Positions 34,994 through 43,099 of a stretch of 64,000 nt of DNA are shown one piece after another (within the stretch, counting starts at the first letter, position 1; each line of letters starts with the position of its first letter). The notes beneath the pieces were generated by a model that was not told the origin of the DNA, ran no database searches, and saw nothing but the letters and a program-made list of their open reading frames with translations. The translations under genes and the position numbers were made by a program. Source of the DNA: UBA2357 sp041678045 (GTDB taxonomy: Bacteria; Pseudomonadota; Gammaproteobacteria; Burkholderiales; Rhodocyclaceae); NCBI GenBank assembly GCA_041678045.1, contig JBAYOV010000004.1, positions 54,347 through 118,346 of the forward strand, in the 5' to 3' direction.

Positions 34994-35920
34994 ATGAGCG
35001 ACCCGATTCAAAACGGTACGATTCGTGTCACCGACGACGTCAAGCGTGTGTATTACGACGGCTACTGGATCAAGGCCTACGACGCGCCAGCCGATTCGCT
35101 GAGCGCCAAACGCCGCCTGATCGAGGCCCTCACCCGCCGCCTGTTCAATCACGTCGAGCACGGCATCAACATCCCCGGCAAGCGTCTGAAGGAAGCGCGC
35201 GAGGCCTTCGAGCAGGAAACCGACCCCGAGCGCCGTCGTGTAAAGGGTGCAATGCTCGCAGGCGCGCTGTTCAACCGCGCCACCGACATTTTCACGCGTC
35301 TGGTGGATCTGCAGGAAGAAGGCGTGGATGTGGAGTACGACAGTACGCTGATGGGCGAATGCGGGCAGTGCCTGCAGGATGCATTGGCGCTGGGCAAGAT
35401 GGTGATGCACCGCAGCGGTGACGAAGGCATCGACGAATTGTGGGGCGAACCCTTCCGCGCGTTCTCGATCCCGATCGAGGCGTTCTATGAAAGCCGCTAC
35501 CTCAAGATTGCTCAAACGCTACGCGACATCGACCGGATTGCTGCGGTGATGACCACCCATCTGGCCGCCAATCCGCTGTTTCGCGGCATTGAAAGCGAAA
35601 TTCACAAGTTTGCCGAGGCCGCCAAGGCGAAATGCGAGACGCTGCGCACGGATGCGCAGATCTTCGACATCTGGACCGACTTCGTGGTGGCCTCCGAACA
35701 CCTGATGGCCTTCACCCCGCACCTGTCCGCCGCCCCCACCAGCACCCTGATGCAACTGGCCAGCGACGGCAAGCAGTTGCTCATACAGGGCAAGGACTTG
35801 GTGAGCTACATCGCGCGCGCGCGCGTGCCCATGCCCAAGAGCACGCGGGAATACATCGAGCGCTGCGAGCACTATGCCGAAACGGTGCGCGAACGATTGC
35901 TCGGTCACCATTCCGTCTGA
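34994..35920 (+). CDS. Conserved hypothetical protein, helical
   Basis: 308 residues from ATG 34994 (MSDPIQNGTIRVTDDVKRVY). I do not recognise a named domain. The sequence is mostly helical, soluble, with a repeated theme of charged helices (RRLIEALTRRLFNHVEHGIN; YIERCEHYAETVRERLLGHH), a CGQCLQDALALGKMVMHRSGD segment, and no signal peptide or membrane helix. Codon use is like the neighbours, so it is a real gene and not a recent arrival. It is convergent with mnmA with 6 bp between stops. The gap upstream includes GTGTCAGGCTTTACAACC just before the start and no strong promoter. Confidence 0.7.
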   Translation: MSDPIQNGTIRVTDDVKRVYYDGYWIKAYDAPADSLSAKRRLIEALTRRLFNHVEHGINIPGKRLKEAREAFEQETDPERRRVKGAMLAGALFNRATDIFTRLVDLQEEGVDVEYDSTLMGECGQCLQDALALGKMVMHRSGDEGIDELWGEPFRAFSIPIEAFYESRYLKIAQTLRDIDRIAAVMTTHLAANPLFRGIESEIHKFAEAAKAKCETLRTDAQIFDIWTDFVVASEHLMAFTPHLSAAPTSTLMQLASDGKQLLIQGKDLVSYIARARVPMPKSTREYIERCEHYAETVRERLLGHHSV

Positions 35921-35926
35921 CGCCGG

Positions 35927-37051
35927 TCAAAGGATGATGCCGCCTCCCAGGCAGACCTTGGACTCATACACCACCACGCTCTGACCCGGCGTGAGCGCCC
36001 ATTGTGGCTGGGCAAACACGATTTCCGCCCGTCCGTCGGCAATCGCATCCACCTCGCAGGGCATGTCCGGCGTGCGGTAACGCGGCTTGGCGGTATACAC
36101 CCAGTGGGTATGCGGATCGCGTCCGGCAATCCAGTTCAGGTCAGTGGCCGTGAGCCGCTCCCTGAGCAGGGCCGGGTGGTCATGCCCCTGCACCACGTAC
36201 AGCACATTGGCCTTCACATCCTTGCCCGCCACATACCAGGCATCATGCTCGCCGGCCTCGTCCTGCCGGCCCTTGATGCCCCCAATGTGCAACCCCTTGC
36301 GCTGGCCGATGGTGTGGTACATCAATCCTTGATGTTCGCCCAGCACACGCTGATCGTCGAGGCTGCGAATCTCGCCCGGCCGGGTCGGCAGATAGCGCAT
36401 CAGGAATTCACGGAACGGGCGCTCGCCGATGAAGCAGATGCCGGTGGAGTCCTTCTTGGCGGCCACATGCAATCCGGCCTGCTCGGCGATACGCCGTACC
36501 TCGCGCTTGTACAGCCCACCCAGCGGAAACAGGGTGCTGGCCAGTTGCGTCTGGTTGAGCCGGTACAGGAAGTAGCTCTGGTCCTTGGTGCCATCCTCGG
36601 CCTTCAGCAACTGGAACGCCCGCCGCCCGTCATTCACCCATTCGCGCACCTGCGCGTAATGGCCAGTGGCGATCCGGTCGGCACCCAGTTTGATGGCGTG
36701 ATCGAGAAAGCAGCGGAACTTGATTTCGGAGTTGCACAGGATGTCGGGGTTCGGAGTGCGCCCGGCCTCATACTCCCGCAGGAAGTCGGCAAACACCCGG
36801 TCCTTGTATTCCTTGCTGAAGTTGACCACTTCGAGATCGATGCCGATGACGTCGCACACCGAGGCGACATCCACCAGGTCCTGACGGGTGGAGCAGTATT
36901 CGCTGTCGTCGTCATCTTCCCAGTTTTTCATGAACAGGCCGGTCACCTGATACCCCTGCTGCTTGAGCAGCAGGGCGGCCACCGACGAATCCACGCCGCC
37001 GGACATGCCGACGACCACCTTCATTCCCTGCGGGTCTTGCTTACTGGACAT
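35927..37051 (-). CDS. mnmA: tRNA-specific 2-thiouridylase MnmA
   Basis: 374 residues from ATG 37051, chosen because AAGGA lies 5 nt upstream, while the ATG five codons earlier contains that site. The PP-loop is VVVGMSGGVDSSVAALLL; the catalytic cysteines are in DILCNSEIKF (about 105) and DSTGICFIGERPF (about 203). It makes s2U34 in tRNAs for Lys, Glu and Gln with sulfur from the Tus relay. Its start overlaps the 3' end of the secreted unknown gene by 11 nt, and nudJ lies upstream of that, as in the enterobacterial nudJ-mnmA pair. Confidence 0.96.
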   Translation of the reverse strand: MSSKQDPQGMKVVVGMSGGVDSSVAALLLKQQGYQVTGLFMKNWEDDDDSEYCSTRQDLVDVASVCDVIGIDLEVVNFSKEYKDRVFADFLREYEAGRTPNPDILCNSEIKFRCFLDHAIKLGADRIATGHYAQVREWVNDGRRAFQLLKAEDGTKDQSYFLYRLNQTQLASTLFPLGGLYKREVRRIAEQAGLHVAAKKDSTGICFIGERPFREFLMRYLPTRPGEIRSLDDQRVLGEHQGLMYHTIGQRKGLHIGGIKGRQDEAGEHDAWYVAGKDVKANVLYVVQGHDHPALLRERLTATDLNWIAGRDPHTHWVYTAKPRYRTPDMPCEVDAIADGRAEIVFAQPQWALTPGQSVVVYESKVCLGGGIIL

Positions 37052-37748
37052 TCGGTCCTTCTCCATTCAACCAGTCGGCCAGCGGCAGGATCACTGCCGG
37101 CTCGCCATGATCCACAAACCAGGTGTCGACCGCAAAGCGGGCCGGCTCGATCACAGTGCCAGGCGGTCGCGCCGGAATGTCGTGCACCACTTCCGGGCAA
37201 TCGCACTGCACCAGCAGGACAGGCACATGATCGGGCACCGTCACGGCTTCGCCGCGTTCCTCGATCACCGCCGAAAAATGCTGTGCGAACAGCCATCCGC
37301 GTCGGGCCGGCTTCAGCACCTCATGATGACGCAGCCAGCCCTGCTCCGCCATCAGTTCGAGCAGGCGGGTGGTGGTGGCGGAATGATCGATGCAGTCCAT
37401 ACGCCCCTGACGCTCCTCATCCCGAAGATTGCCGGCCACATCCATGAACACCGGGGTCTGGCCTCCGATCAGGCGATACAACTCGGCCAGCGCCCAGGCA
37501 ATCCGCTCACGCTCATCGGTCGCGTCCGCCACATCCCCGAACAACTCGCCTATCCGGGCCAACTCTGCCTGCAGGAACAGCACTGGCACACGGCTGGCAC
37601 AACCATAGTTGAAGCAGGCTTCGAAACTGCGGCCCTCCACAGCCTCCCGGATCGACACAGCGGCACCATCTGCCAGGCACCGGGCACCCGGCTGCACCGC
37701 CATGAGCAGCCCCACCGCGATGCACCTGGCCCACCGGTCAGGCCGCAC
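37041..37748 (-). CDS. Exported protein of unknown function between nudJ and mnmA
   Basis: 235 residues from a GTG at 37748 with GAGG 7 nt upstream. The N-terminus is a plausible signal peptide (MRPDRWARCIAVGLLMAVQP then ARCLADG). The mature part has FEACFNYGCASRVPV and a segment MDCIDHSATTTRLLELM followed much later by WFVDHGEPAVILPLADWL. A Cys, then His and Asp in this order could form a transglutaminase-like active site, but I cannot confirm the fold. It overlaps mnmA by 11 nt and starts 9 nt after nudJ, so the three genes form one operon. Confidence 0.7.
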   Translation of the reverse strand: MRPDRWARCIAVGLLMAVQPGARCLADGAAVSIREAVEGRSFEACFNYGCASRVPVLFLQAELARIGELFGDVADATDERERIAWALAELYRLIGGQTPVFMDVAGNLRDEERQGRMDCIDHSATTTRLLELMAEQGWLRHHEVLKPARRGWLFAQHFSAVIEERGEAVTVPDHVPVLLVQCDCPEVVHDIPARPPGTVIEPARFAVDTWFVDHGEPAVILPLADWLNGEGPNVQ

Positions 37749-37757
37749 CCTGCGCCC

Positions 37758-38210
37758 TCAACCGTAGTGGCGCAACAGCGACAATTCGCCCCTCTGACCG
37801 CTTAGCCAGTCATCCACACACTGCAGCACCAGTTCGCTGCGATGGCGGTCAGCACAAGCGGCCAACTCCTCCCGAGTCAGCCACAGCGCCCGCACAATGC
37901 CTGAGTCCAGCGTCCGTCCGGGCAGCTCACCCTCGCAACGCCCCCCAAAGGCAAAACGCAGGTAGGTCACATCCCCCTGGGGACGCGGCCACCGATACAC
38001 CCCCAACAAATATTCCGGTACGAACAGGTGCGCCGTTTCTTCCAGCACCTCGCGCCGGCAGGCTTCGAGCAGGGACTCACCCTGCTCCAGATGGCCGGCA
38101 GGCTGATTGAAGCGCAACCCCTCTGCCGTTTCCTCCTCCACCACCAGAAAGCGCCCATCGCGTTCGATCACTGCCGCGACGGTAACGTTGGGTTTCCAGG
38201 ATCGTTCCAT
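37758..38210 (-). CDS. nudJ: Nudix hydrolase NudJ (HMP-PP phosphatase type)
   Basis: 150 residues. The Nudix box is GHLEQGESLLEACRREVLEE near residue 39, preceded by RFNQPAG. The PNVTVAAVIERDGRFLVVEE start and the YLLGVYRWPRPQGDVTYLRF middle match the NudJ/YmfB group, which hydrolyses thiamine pyrophosphate precursors and nucleoside triphosphates. Neighbourhood with mnmA supports the name, although an extra gene sits between. The promoter -10 TAGAAT is 33 nt upstream. Confidence 0.85.
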   Translation of the reverse strand: MERSWKPNVTVAAVIERDGRFLVVEEETAEGLRFNQPAGHLEQGESLLEACRREVLEETAHLFVPEYLLGVYRWPRPQGDVTYLRFAFGGRCEGELPGRTLDSGIVRALWLTREELAACADRHRSELVLQCVDDWLSGQRGELSLLRHYG

Positions 38211-38242
38211 CGGTTGCCTGCTCCTGCACGTGCAAATCCGGG

Positions 38243-38248
38243 ATTCTA
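38243..38248 (-). promoter_or_regulatory. -10 element of the nudJ operon promoter
   Basis: Minus-strand TAGAAT, 32 nt before the nudJ ATG. It lies in the inverted repeat GATTCT-N7-AGAATC (38242-38260). The divergent nqr promoter starts 34 bp away. Confidence 0.55.
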
Positions 38249-38281
38249 CTCTGGAGAATCAACAACATCATCATCTTATGT

Positions 38282-38310
38282 TTGATGTAAGACCTCGTAA
38301 AAAGTAGAAT
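38282..38310 (+). promoter_or_regulatory. Sigma-70 promoter of the nqr operon
   Basis: TTGATG (38282-38287) and TAGAAT (38305-38310) are 17 bp apart. The predicted leader to nqrA is about 126 nt and contains a 10-bp stem at 38355-38384 (GAGCGTGCCA with TGGCGCGCTC, one G-U pair). Confidence 0.7.
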
Positions 38311-38442
38311 CTCGGGGTTTTATTCCGTCGACCTGAAACGATTCGAGACCTTTTGAGCGTGCCATTCGGGAGTGTGGCGCGCTCATGGTGCAGGCCTCGA
38401 AACGGCCAGGGTCGGTATCCGAAAACCAGGATCGAGACCTCT

Positions 38443-39807
38443 ATGCACATAAAGATCAAGAAAGGCCTGGATCTGCCCATTACGGGAAAACCCGAGCAGC
38501 GCATAGACGCTGGGCGGCCCGTGCGGCACGTGGCGCTCCTGGGCGCAGATCATCTGGATCTCAAGCCCACCATGCTCGTCACCGAAGGCGACAGGGTCAA
38601 ACTGGGTCAGCCCCTGTTTGAACACAAGAAAATCCCCGGTGTGCGCTACACCGCACCCGGCGCAGGCGAAGTCATCGCGATCAATCGCGGTCATCGTCGC
38701 GTGTTGCAGTCGGTGGTGATCCGGCTCGACGAGCAGGAAGAAGCGATCGAATTCGCATCCTATTCGGGCGAGCAACTGGCCAACCTGAGCCGTGAGCAAG
38801 TGGTCGAGAACCTGCTGGCCTCGGGGCTGTGGACTGCGCTGCGCACCCGCCCCTTCAGCAAGACCCCCGACCCGGGCAGCACGCCGGCGGCGATTTTCGT
38901 GACCGCGATGGACACCCATCCGCTGTCTGCCGATCCGGGGCCGATCATCAATGCGGAAGGCGAAGCCTTCGGCGACGGCCTGACCGTGCTGTCACACCTC
39001 ACCGACGGCGCGCTGTGGGTATGCAAGGCGCCTGGCACCGAGATCCCTCACGCCAAGCACCTGAACCGCGCCACCCTGGCAAGCTTCGAGGGGCCGCATC
39101 CGGCCGGCCTGGTGGGCACGCACATCCATTTTCTCGATCCGGTGCATGCTGAAAAGAGCATCTGGCACCTGAACTACCAGGACGTGATTGCCATCGGCAA
39201 GCTGTTTACCACCGGCAGGCTGTGGACCGAACGCATCGTCGCGCTGGGCGGCCCGGTGGTCGACAAGCCCCGCCTGCTGCGCACCCGCCTGGGCGCGAGC
39301 CTGGACGAGCTGACCGCAGGGGAGTTGCGCTATGGCGACAACCAGGGCAACAACCGGGTGATTTCCGGTTCGGTGTTCGGCGGACGCACTGCACGCAACG
39401 CCTTTGCCTACCTGGGCCAGTTCCATCTTCAGGTGTCCTGCCTGAAGGAAGGCAACGACCGTGAATTCATGCACTACCTGCGTGCGGGGGTGAACAAGCA
39501 CTCGGTGCTGAACATCTTCGTGTCCAGGCTCACCAACGGCAGGCTGTTCGACTTTTCCACCAGCACCAACGGCAGCCCCCGGGCCATGGTACCGGTCGGC
39601 AACTACGAAGAAGTGATGCCGCTGGACATTCTGCCCACCCAGTTGCTGCGTGCCATCATCGTCGGTGACACCGAAGTGGCCCAGAAACTCGGCTGCCTCG
39701 AACTCGATGAGGAGGATCTCGCGTTGTGTACCTACGTCTGTGCGGGCAAGTACGAGTACGGCCCCATTCTTCGGGACAATCTCGCCCGAATCGAGAAGGA
39801 GGGCTGA
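38443..39807 (+). CDS. nqrA: Na+-translocating NADH:quinone reductase subunit A
   Basis: 454 residues starting MHIKIKKGLDLPITGKPEQR, the standard NqrA N-terminus. NqrA is the cytoplasmic subunit that helps form the ubiquinone site and has no membrane helix. Conserved HVALLGADHLDLKPTMLVTE and the HFLDPVHAEKSIWHLNYQDV segment are present. ATG 38443 begins the family; the upstream frame is leader. First gene of the operon nqrABCDEF-nqrM-CBS. A 9-bp repeat, TCGAGACCT, occurs at 38343 and again 2 nt before this start codon. Confidence 0.96.
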   Translation: MHIKIKKGLDLPITGKPEQRIDAGRPVRHVALLGADHLDLKPTMLVTEGDRVKLGQPLFEHKKIPGVRYTAPGAGEVIAINRGHRRVLQSVVIRLDEQEEAIEFASYSGEQLANLSREQVVENLLASGLWTALRTRPFSKTPDPGSTPAAIFVTAMDTHPLSADPGPIINAEGEAFGDGLTVLSHLTDGALWVCKAPGTEIPHAKHLNRATLASFEGPHPAGLVGTHIHFLDPVHAEKSIWHLNYQDVIAIGKLFTTGRLWTERIVALGGPVVDKPRLLRTRLGASLDELTAGELRYGDNQGNNRVISGSVFGGRTARNAFAYLGQFHLQVSCLKEGNDREFMHYLRAGVNKHSVLNIFVSRLTNGRLFDFSTSTNGSPRAMVPVGNYEEVMPLDILPTQLLRAIIVGDTEVAQKLGCLELDEEDLALCTYVCAGKYEYGPILRDNLARIEKEG

Positions 39808-39810
39808 TTG

Positions 39811-41025
39811 ATGGACGTACGTAAATACCTCGACAGCGTCGAACACCACTTCGAAAAGGGCGGCAAGTACGAAAAGTGGTACGCCCTGTACGAAGCGGTC
39901 GATACCTTCTTCTACCGCCCGGCCAGCGTCACCCGCACCACGTCACATGTGCGCGACGGCCTGGACCTGAAGCGCATGATGATCACCGTCTGGCTGTGCA
40001 CTTTCCCGGTGATGTTTGCCGGCATGTGGAACACCGGCCTGCAGGCGAACACGGTATATGCCGCCAATCCGGACCTTCTGGCGGCCCAGGACAACTGGCG
40101 CATTGCACTCATCGGCCTGTTCGCCGGCTTCGACCCTGGAAGCCTGTGGGACAACGTGATACACGGGGCGGCCTACTTTCTGCCGATCTATCTGGTCACC
40201 TTCCTGGTCGGGGGCTTCTGGGAAGTGCTGTTCGCCTCCATCCGCAAGCATGAAGTGAACGAAGGCTTCTTCGTCACCTCGGTACTGTTCGCCCTCACCC
40301 TGCCCCCGTCCATTCCGCTGTGGCAGGTCGCGCTGGGCATCAGCTTCGGCGTGGTGATCGGCAAGGAAGTGTTCGGGGGTACCGGCAAGAACTTCCTCAA
40401 CCCGGCCCTCACCGGTCGCGCCTTCCTGTTCTTCGCCTATCCGGCGCAGATCTCGGGTGACGCGGTATGGACTGCAGTCGACGGTTTCTCCAGCGCCACG
40501 CCGCTGGGCCTGGCCGCGGCAGGCGGCGTCGAGATGATCGCTGCGGGCGGCCTGACCTGGTGGGATGCCTTCCTGGGCAACATCCAGGGCTCCATCGGCG
40601 AAACCAGCACGCTGGCCATCCTCATCGGCGGTGCCGTGTTGCTGACCACCAAGATCGCCTCCTGGCGCATCGTGCTGGGCGTACTGATCGGCATGATCGC
40701 AACCAGCACCCTGTTCAATGCCATCGGCTCGGCCAGCAACCCGCTGTTCGCGATGCCCTGGTACTGGCACTTGGTGGTGGGCGGTTTTGCCTTCGGCATG
40801 ATCTTCATGGCCACCGACCCGGTGTCCGCCTCGATGACGAATACCGGAAAATGGATTTTCGGGGCGCTGATCGGGATCATGGTGGTGCTCATCAGGGTGG
40901 TCAACCCGGCCTTCCCTGAAGGCATGATGCTGGCGATCCTGTTCGCCAACCTGTGTGCTCCTTTGATCGACCACTTCGTGGTTTCGGCCAACATCAAGCG
41001 GAGGATGGCACGTAATGTCCAATAA
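39811..41025 (+). CDS. nqrB: Na+-NQR subunit B
   Basis: 404 residues with about ten membrane helices. The covalent FMN site is the Thr in DGFSSATPL (about 230), the B-subunit version of the S(T)xAT motif. Ubiquinone and riboflavin sites are in this subunit. GGAGG precedes ATG 39811, just after the nqrA stop. Overlaps nqrC by 11 nt. An ApbE flavin transferase is needed to attach FMN and is not in this operon. Confidence 0.96.
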   Translation: MDVRKYLDSVEHHFEKGGKYEKWYALYEAVDTFFYRPASVTRTTSHVRDGLDLKRMMITVWLCTFPVMFAGMWNTGLQANTVYAANPDLLAAQDNWRIALIGLFAGFDPGSLWDNVIHGAAYFLPIYLVTFLVGGFWEVLFASIRKHEVNEGFFVTSVLFALTLPPSIPLWQVALGISFGVVIGKEVFGGTGKNFLNPALTGRAFLFFAYPAQISGDAVWTAVDGFSSATPLGLAAAGGVEMIAAGGLTWWDAFLGNIQGSIGETSTLAILIGGAVLLTTKIASWRIVLGVLIGMIATSTLFNAIGSASNPLFAMPWYWHLVVGGFAFGMIFMATDPVSASMTNTGKWIFGALIGIMVVLIRVVNPAFPEGMMLAILFANLCAPLIDHFVVSANIKRRMARNVQ

Positions 41026-41803
41026 GAAAGAATCCACCGGCCGCACCCTGCTGGTGGCCCTGACGGTCAGTCTGGTGGCGTCGGTCTTCGTGGCCGGTGC
41101 TGCGGTGTCGCTCAAACCGATCCAGATCGAAAACCGTCTGCTCGACAAACAGCGCAGCATCCTGGCGATTGCCGGCATCGGCGGCACAGGACTGTCGTCC
41201 CGTGAAGTGAAGGATCTGTTTGCCAGCCAGATCACCGCACGCGTGGTTGACCTGAGCACCGGCGAGTATGTCGATTCGATCGATCCGGTCACATTCGACC
41301 CGCTCAAGGCGGCAAAGGACCCCTCCACCTCCCGCGCGCTGCGCGGGGCCGAAGATGTGGCCTCGATCAAGCGTCGCGAGCAGTTCACCACGGTGTACAT
41401 GTACGAGCGTGACGGTCAACTCGAAGCCCTGATCCTGCCGGTGCGCGGCTATGCGCTGTGGTCCACGCTGCACGGTTTTCTGGCCATCAAGCCGGACCTG
41501 AACACCGTGGTCGGCCTGGGCTTCTACCAGCACGCCGAAACACCGGGCCTGGGGGGCGAGATCGACAACCCGAACTGGCGTGGCCTGTGGCCGGGCAAGC
41601 AACTGTTCGACGCAAGCGGCGCCACGGCCATTCAGGTCATCAAGGGCAACGTCGATGCATCCAGCCCGAATGCGATCCACCAGATCGACGGCCTGGCCGG
41701 CGCCACGCTGACCAGCCAGGGTGTGGATCGACTGCTGCAATTCTGGCTTGGCGAACAGGGTTTCGGCCCCTACTTCGCCAAACTGCGTAACCAGGGGGTC
41801 TGA
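41015..41803 (+). CDS. nqrC: Na+-NQR subunit C
   Basis: 262 residues: one N-terminal membrane helix (TLLVALTVSLVASVFVAGAA) and a periplasmic FMN-binding domain. The FMN-linked Thr is in DGLAGATLTSQGV near residue 229. The preceding ETPGLGGEIDNPNWRGLWPG is the conserved core. Overlaps nqrB by 11 nt and is followed by nqrD after 2 nt. Confidence 0.95.
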   Translation: MSNKKESTGRTLLVALTVSLVASVFVAGAAVSLKPIQIENRLLDKQRSILAIAGIGGTGLSSREVKDLFASQITARVVDLSTGEYVDSIDPVTFDPLKAAKDPSTSRALRGAEDVASIKRREQFTTVYMYERDGQLEALILPVRGYALWSTLHGFLAIKPDLNTVVGLGFYQHAETPGLGGEIDNPNWRGLWPGKQLFDASGATAIQVIKGNVDASSPNAIHQIDGLAGATLTSQGVDRLLQFWLGEQGFGPYFAKLRNQGV

Positions 41804-41805
41804 GC

Positions 41806-42474
41806 ATGTCCAAGCCTACTGTAAAAGAAGTCCTCTTCAATCCGATCTTTTCCAACAACCCGATCGGTCTGCAGATCCTGGGAATCTGCTCGGCACTGGC
41901 GGTCACCTCCAACCTCAAGACCGCTCTGGTCATGTCGGTGGCGCTGACCCTGGTGACCGGCTTCTCCAGCCTGTTCATTTCGATGATCCGGGCGCAGATT
42001 CCGGGCTCCATCCGCATGATCGTGCAGATGGTGATCATCGCTTCGCTGGTGATCCTGGTCGACCAGGTCCTGAAGGCCTTCGCCTACTCCCTGGCCAAGC
42101 AACTGTCAGTGTTCGTGGGGCTGATCATCACCAACTGTATCGTGATGGGTCGTGCCGAAGCCTTCGCCATGCAGAACCCGCCGGTGATGTCCTTCCTCGA
42201 CGGCATCGGCAATGGTCTCGGCTACTCTGCAATGCTCATCGTGCTCGGCATCGTGCGCGAACTGTTCGGTGCCGGCAAGCTGCTCGGTATCGAAATCCTG
42301 CCGCTGGTCAAGGATGGTGGCTGGTATGTGCCCAACGGCATGCTGCTGCTGCCGCCGTCGGCCTTCTTCCTGATTGGCCTGATCATCTGGGCGCTGCGCG
42401 TCTGGAAAACCGAACAGGTTGAGCAACCCTCGTTCCGCATGGCACCGCAAGTGAGCGAAAAGGAGGCCTACTGA
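41806..42474 (+). CDS. nqrD: Na+-NQR subunit D
   Basis: 222 residues, six membrane helices, related to NqrE and RnfE/RnfA. NCIVMGRAEAFAMQNPP carries the conserved Cys that with one from NqrE coordinates the intramembrane iron centre. LFNPIFSNNPIGLQILGICS is the usual N-terminus. ATG two nt after the nqrC stop. Confidence 0.96.
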   Translation: MSKPTVKEVLFNPIFSNNPIGLQILGICSALAVTSNLKTALVMSVALTLVTGFSSLFISMIRAQIPGSIRMIVQMVIIASLVILVDQVLKAFAYSLAKQLSVFVGLIITNCIVMGRAEAFAMQNPPVMSFLDGIGNGLGYSAMLIVLGIVRELFGAGKLLGIEILPLVKDGGWYVPNGMLLLPPSAFFLIGLIIWALRVWKTEQVEQPSFRMAPQVSEKEAY

Positions 42475-42475
42475 T

Positions 42476-43084
42476 ATGGAACACTACCTCAGTCTTTTCG
42501 TGCGGGCCGTGTTCATCGAGAACATGGCACTGTCCTTCTTCCTGGGGATGTGCACCTTCATCGCCATCTCCAAGAAGGTCGAAACCGCCATCGGTCTGGG
42601 TATCGCCGTGGTCGTGGTGCAAACCATCACCGTACCGGTGAACTACCTGATCTACTCGCTGCTGCTGCGCGAAGGCGCGCTGCACTGGGCCGGTCTGCCC
42701 GACGTGGATCTGTCCTTCCTCGGTCTGCTCTCCTACATCGGCGTGATTGCCGCACTGGTGCAGATTCTGGAAATGCTGCTCGACAAGTATGTCCCCAGCC
42801 TCTACAACGCGCTGGGCGTGTTCCTGCCGCTGATCACGGTGAACTGCGCCATTCTGGGCGGTACCCTGTTCATGGTCGAACGCGACTACAACCTGTCGGA
42901 AAGCGTGGTGTATGGCGTGGGTTCCGGTTTTTCGTGGGCGCTGGCCATTGCGCTGCTGGCCGGCATCCGTGAAAAGCTCAAGTACAGCGACGTGCCGGAT
43001 GGCTTGCAGGGTCTGGGCATCACCTTCATCACCATCGGTCTGATGTCGCTCGGCTTCATGTCCTTCTCTGGCGTGCAGCTGTAA
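42476..43084 (+). CDS. nqrE: Na+-NQR subunit E
   Basis: 202 residues, six membrane helices, starting MEHYLSLFVRAVFIENMALS. The TVNCAILGGTLFMVERDYNL segment holds the conserved Cys of the Fe/[2Fe-2S] site shared with NqrD. Begins 1 nt after nqrD. Confidence 0.96.
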   Translation: MEHYLSLFVRAVFIENMALSFFLGMCTFIAISKKVETAIGLGIAVVVVQTITVPVNYLIYSLLLREGALHWAGLPDVDLSFLGLLSYIGVIAALVQILEMLLDKYVPSLYNALGVFLPLITVNCAILGGTLFMVERDYNLSESVVYGVGSGFSWALAIALLAGIREKLKYSDVPDGLQGLGITFITIGLMSLGFMSFSGVQL

Positions 43085-43099
43085 GGAGGCAATGACAAG

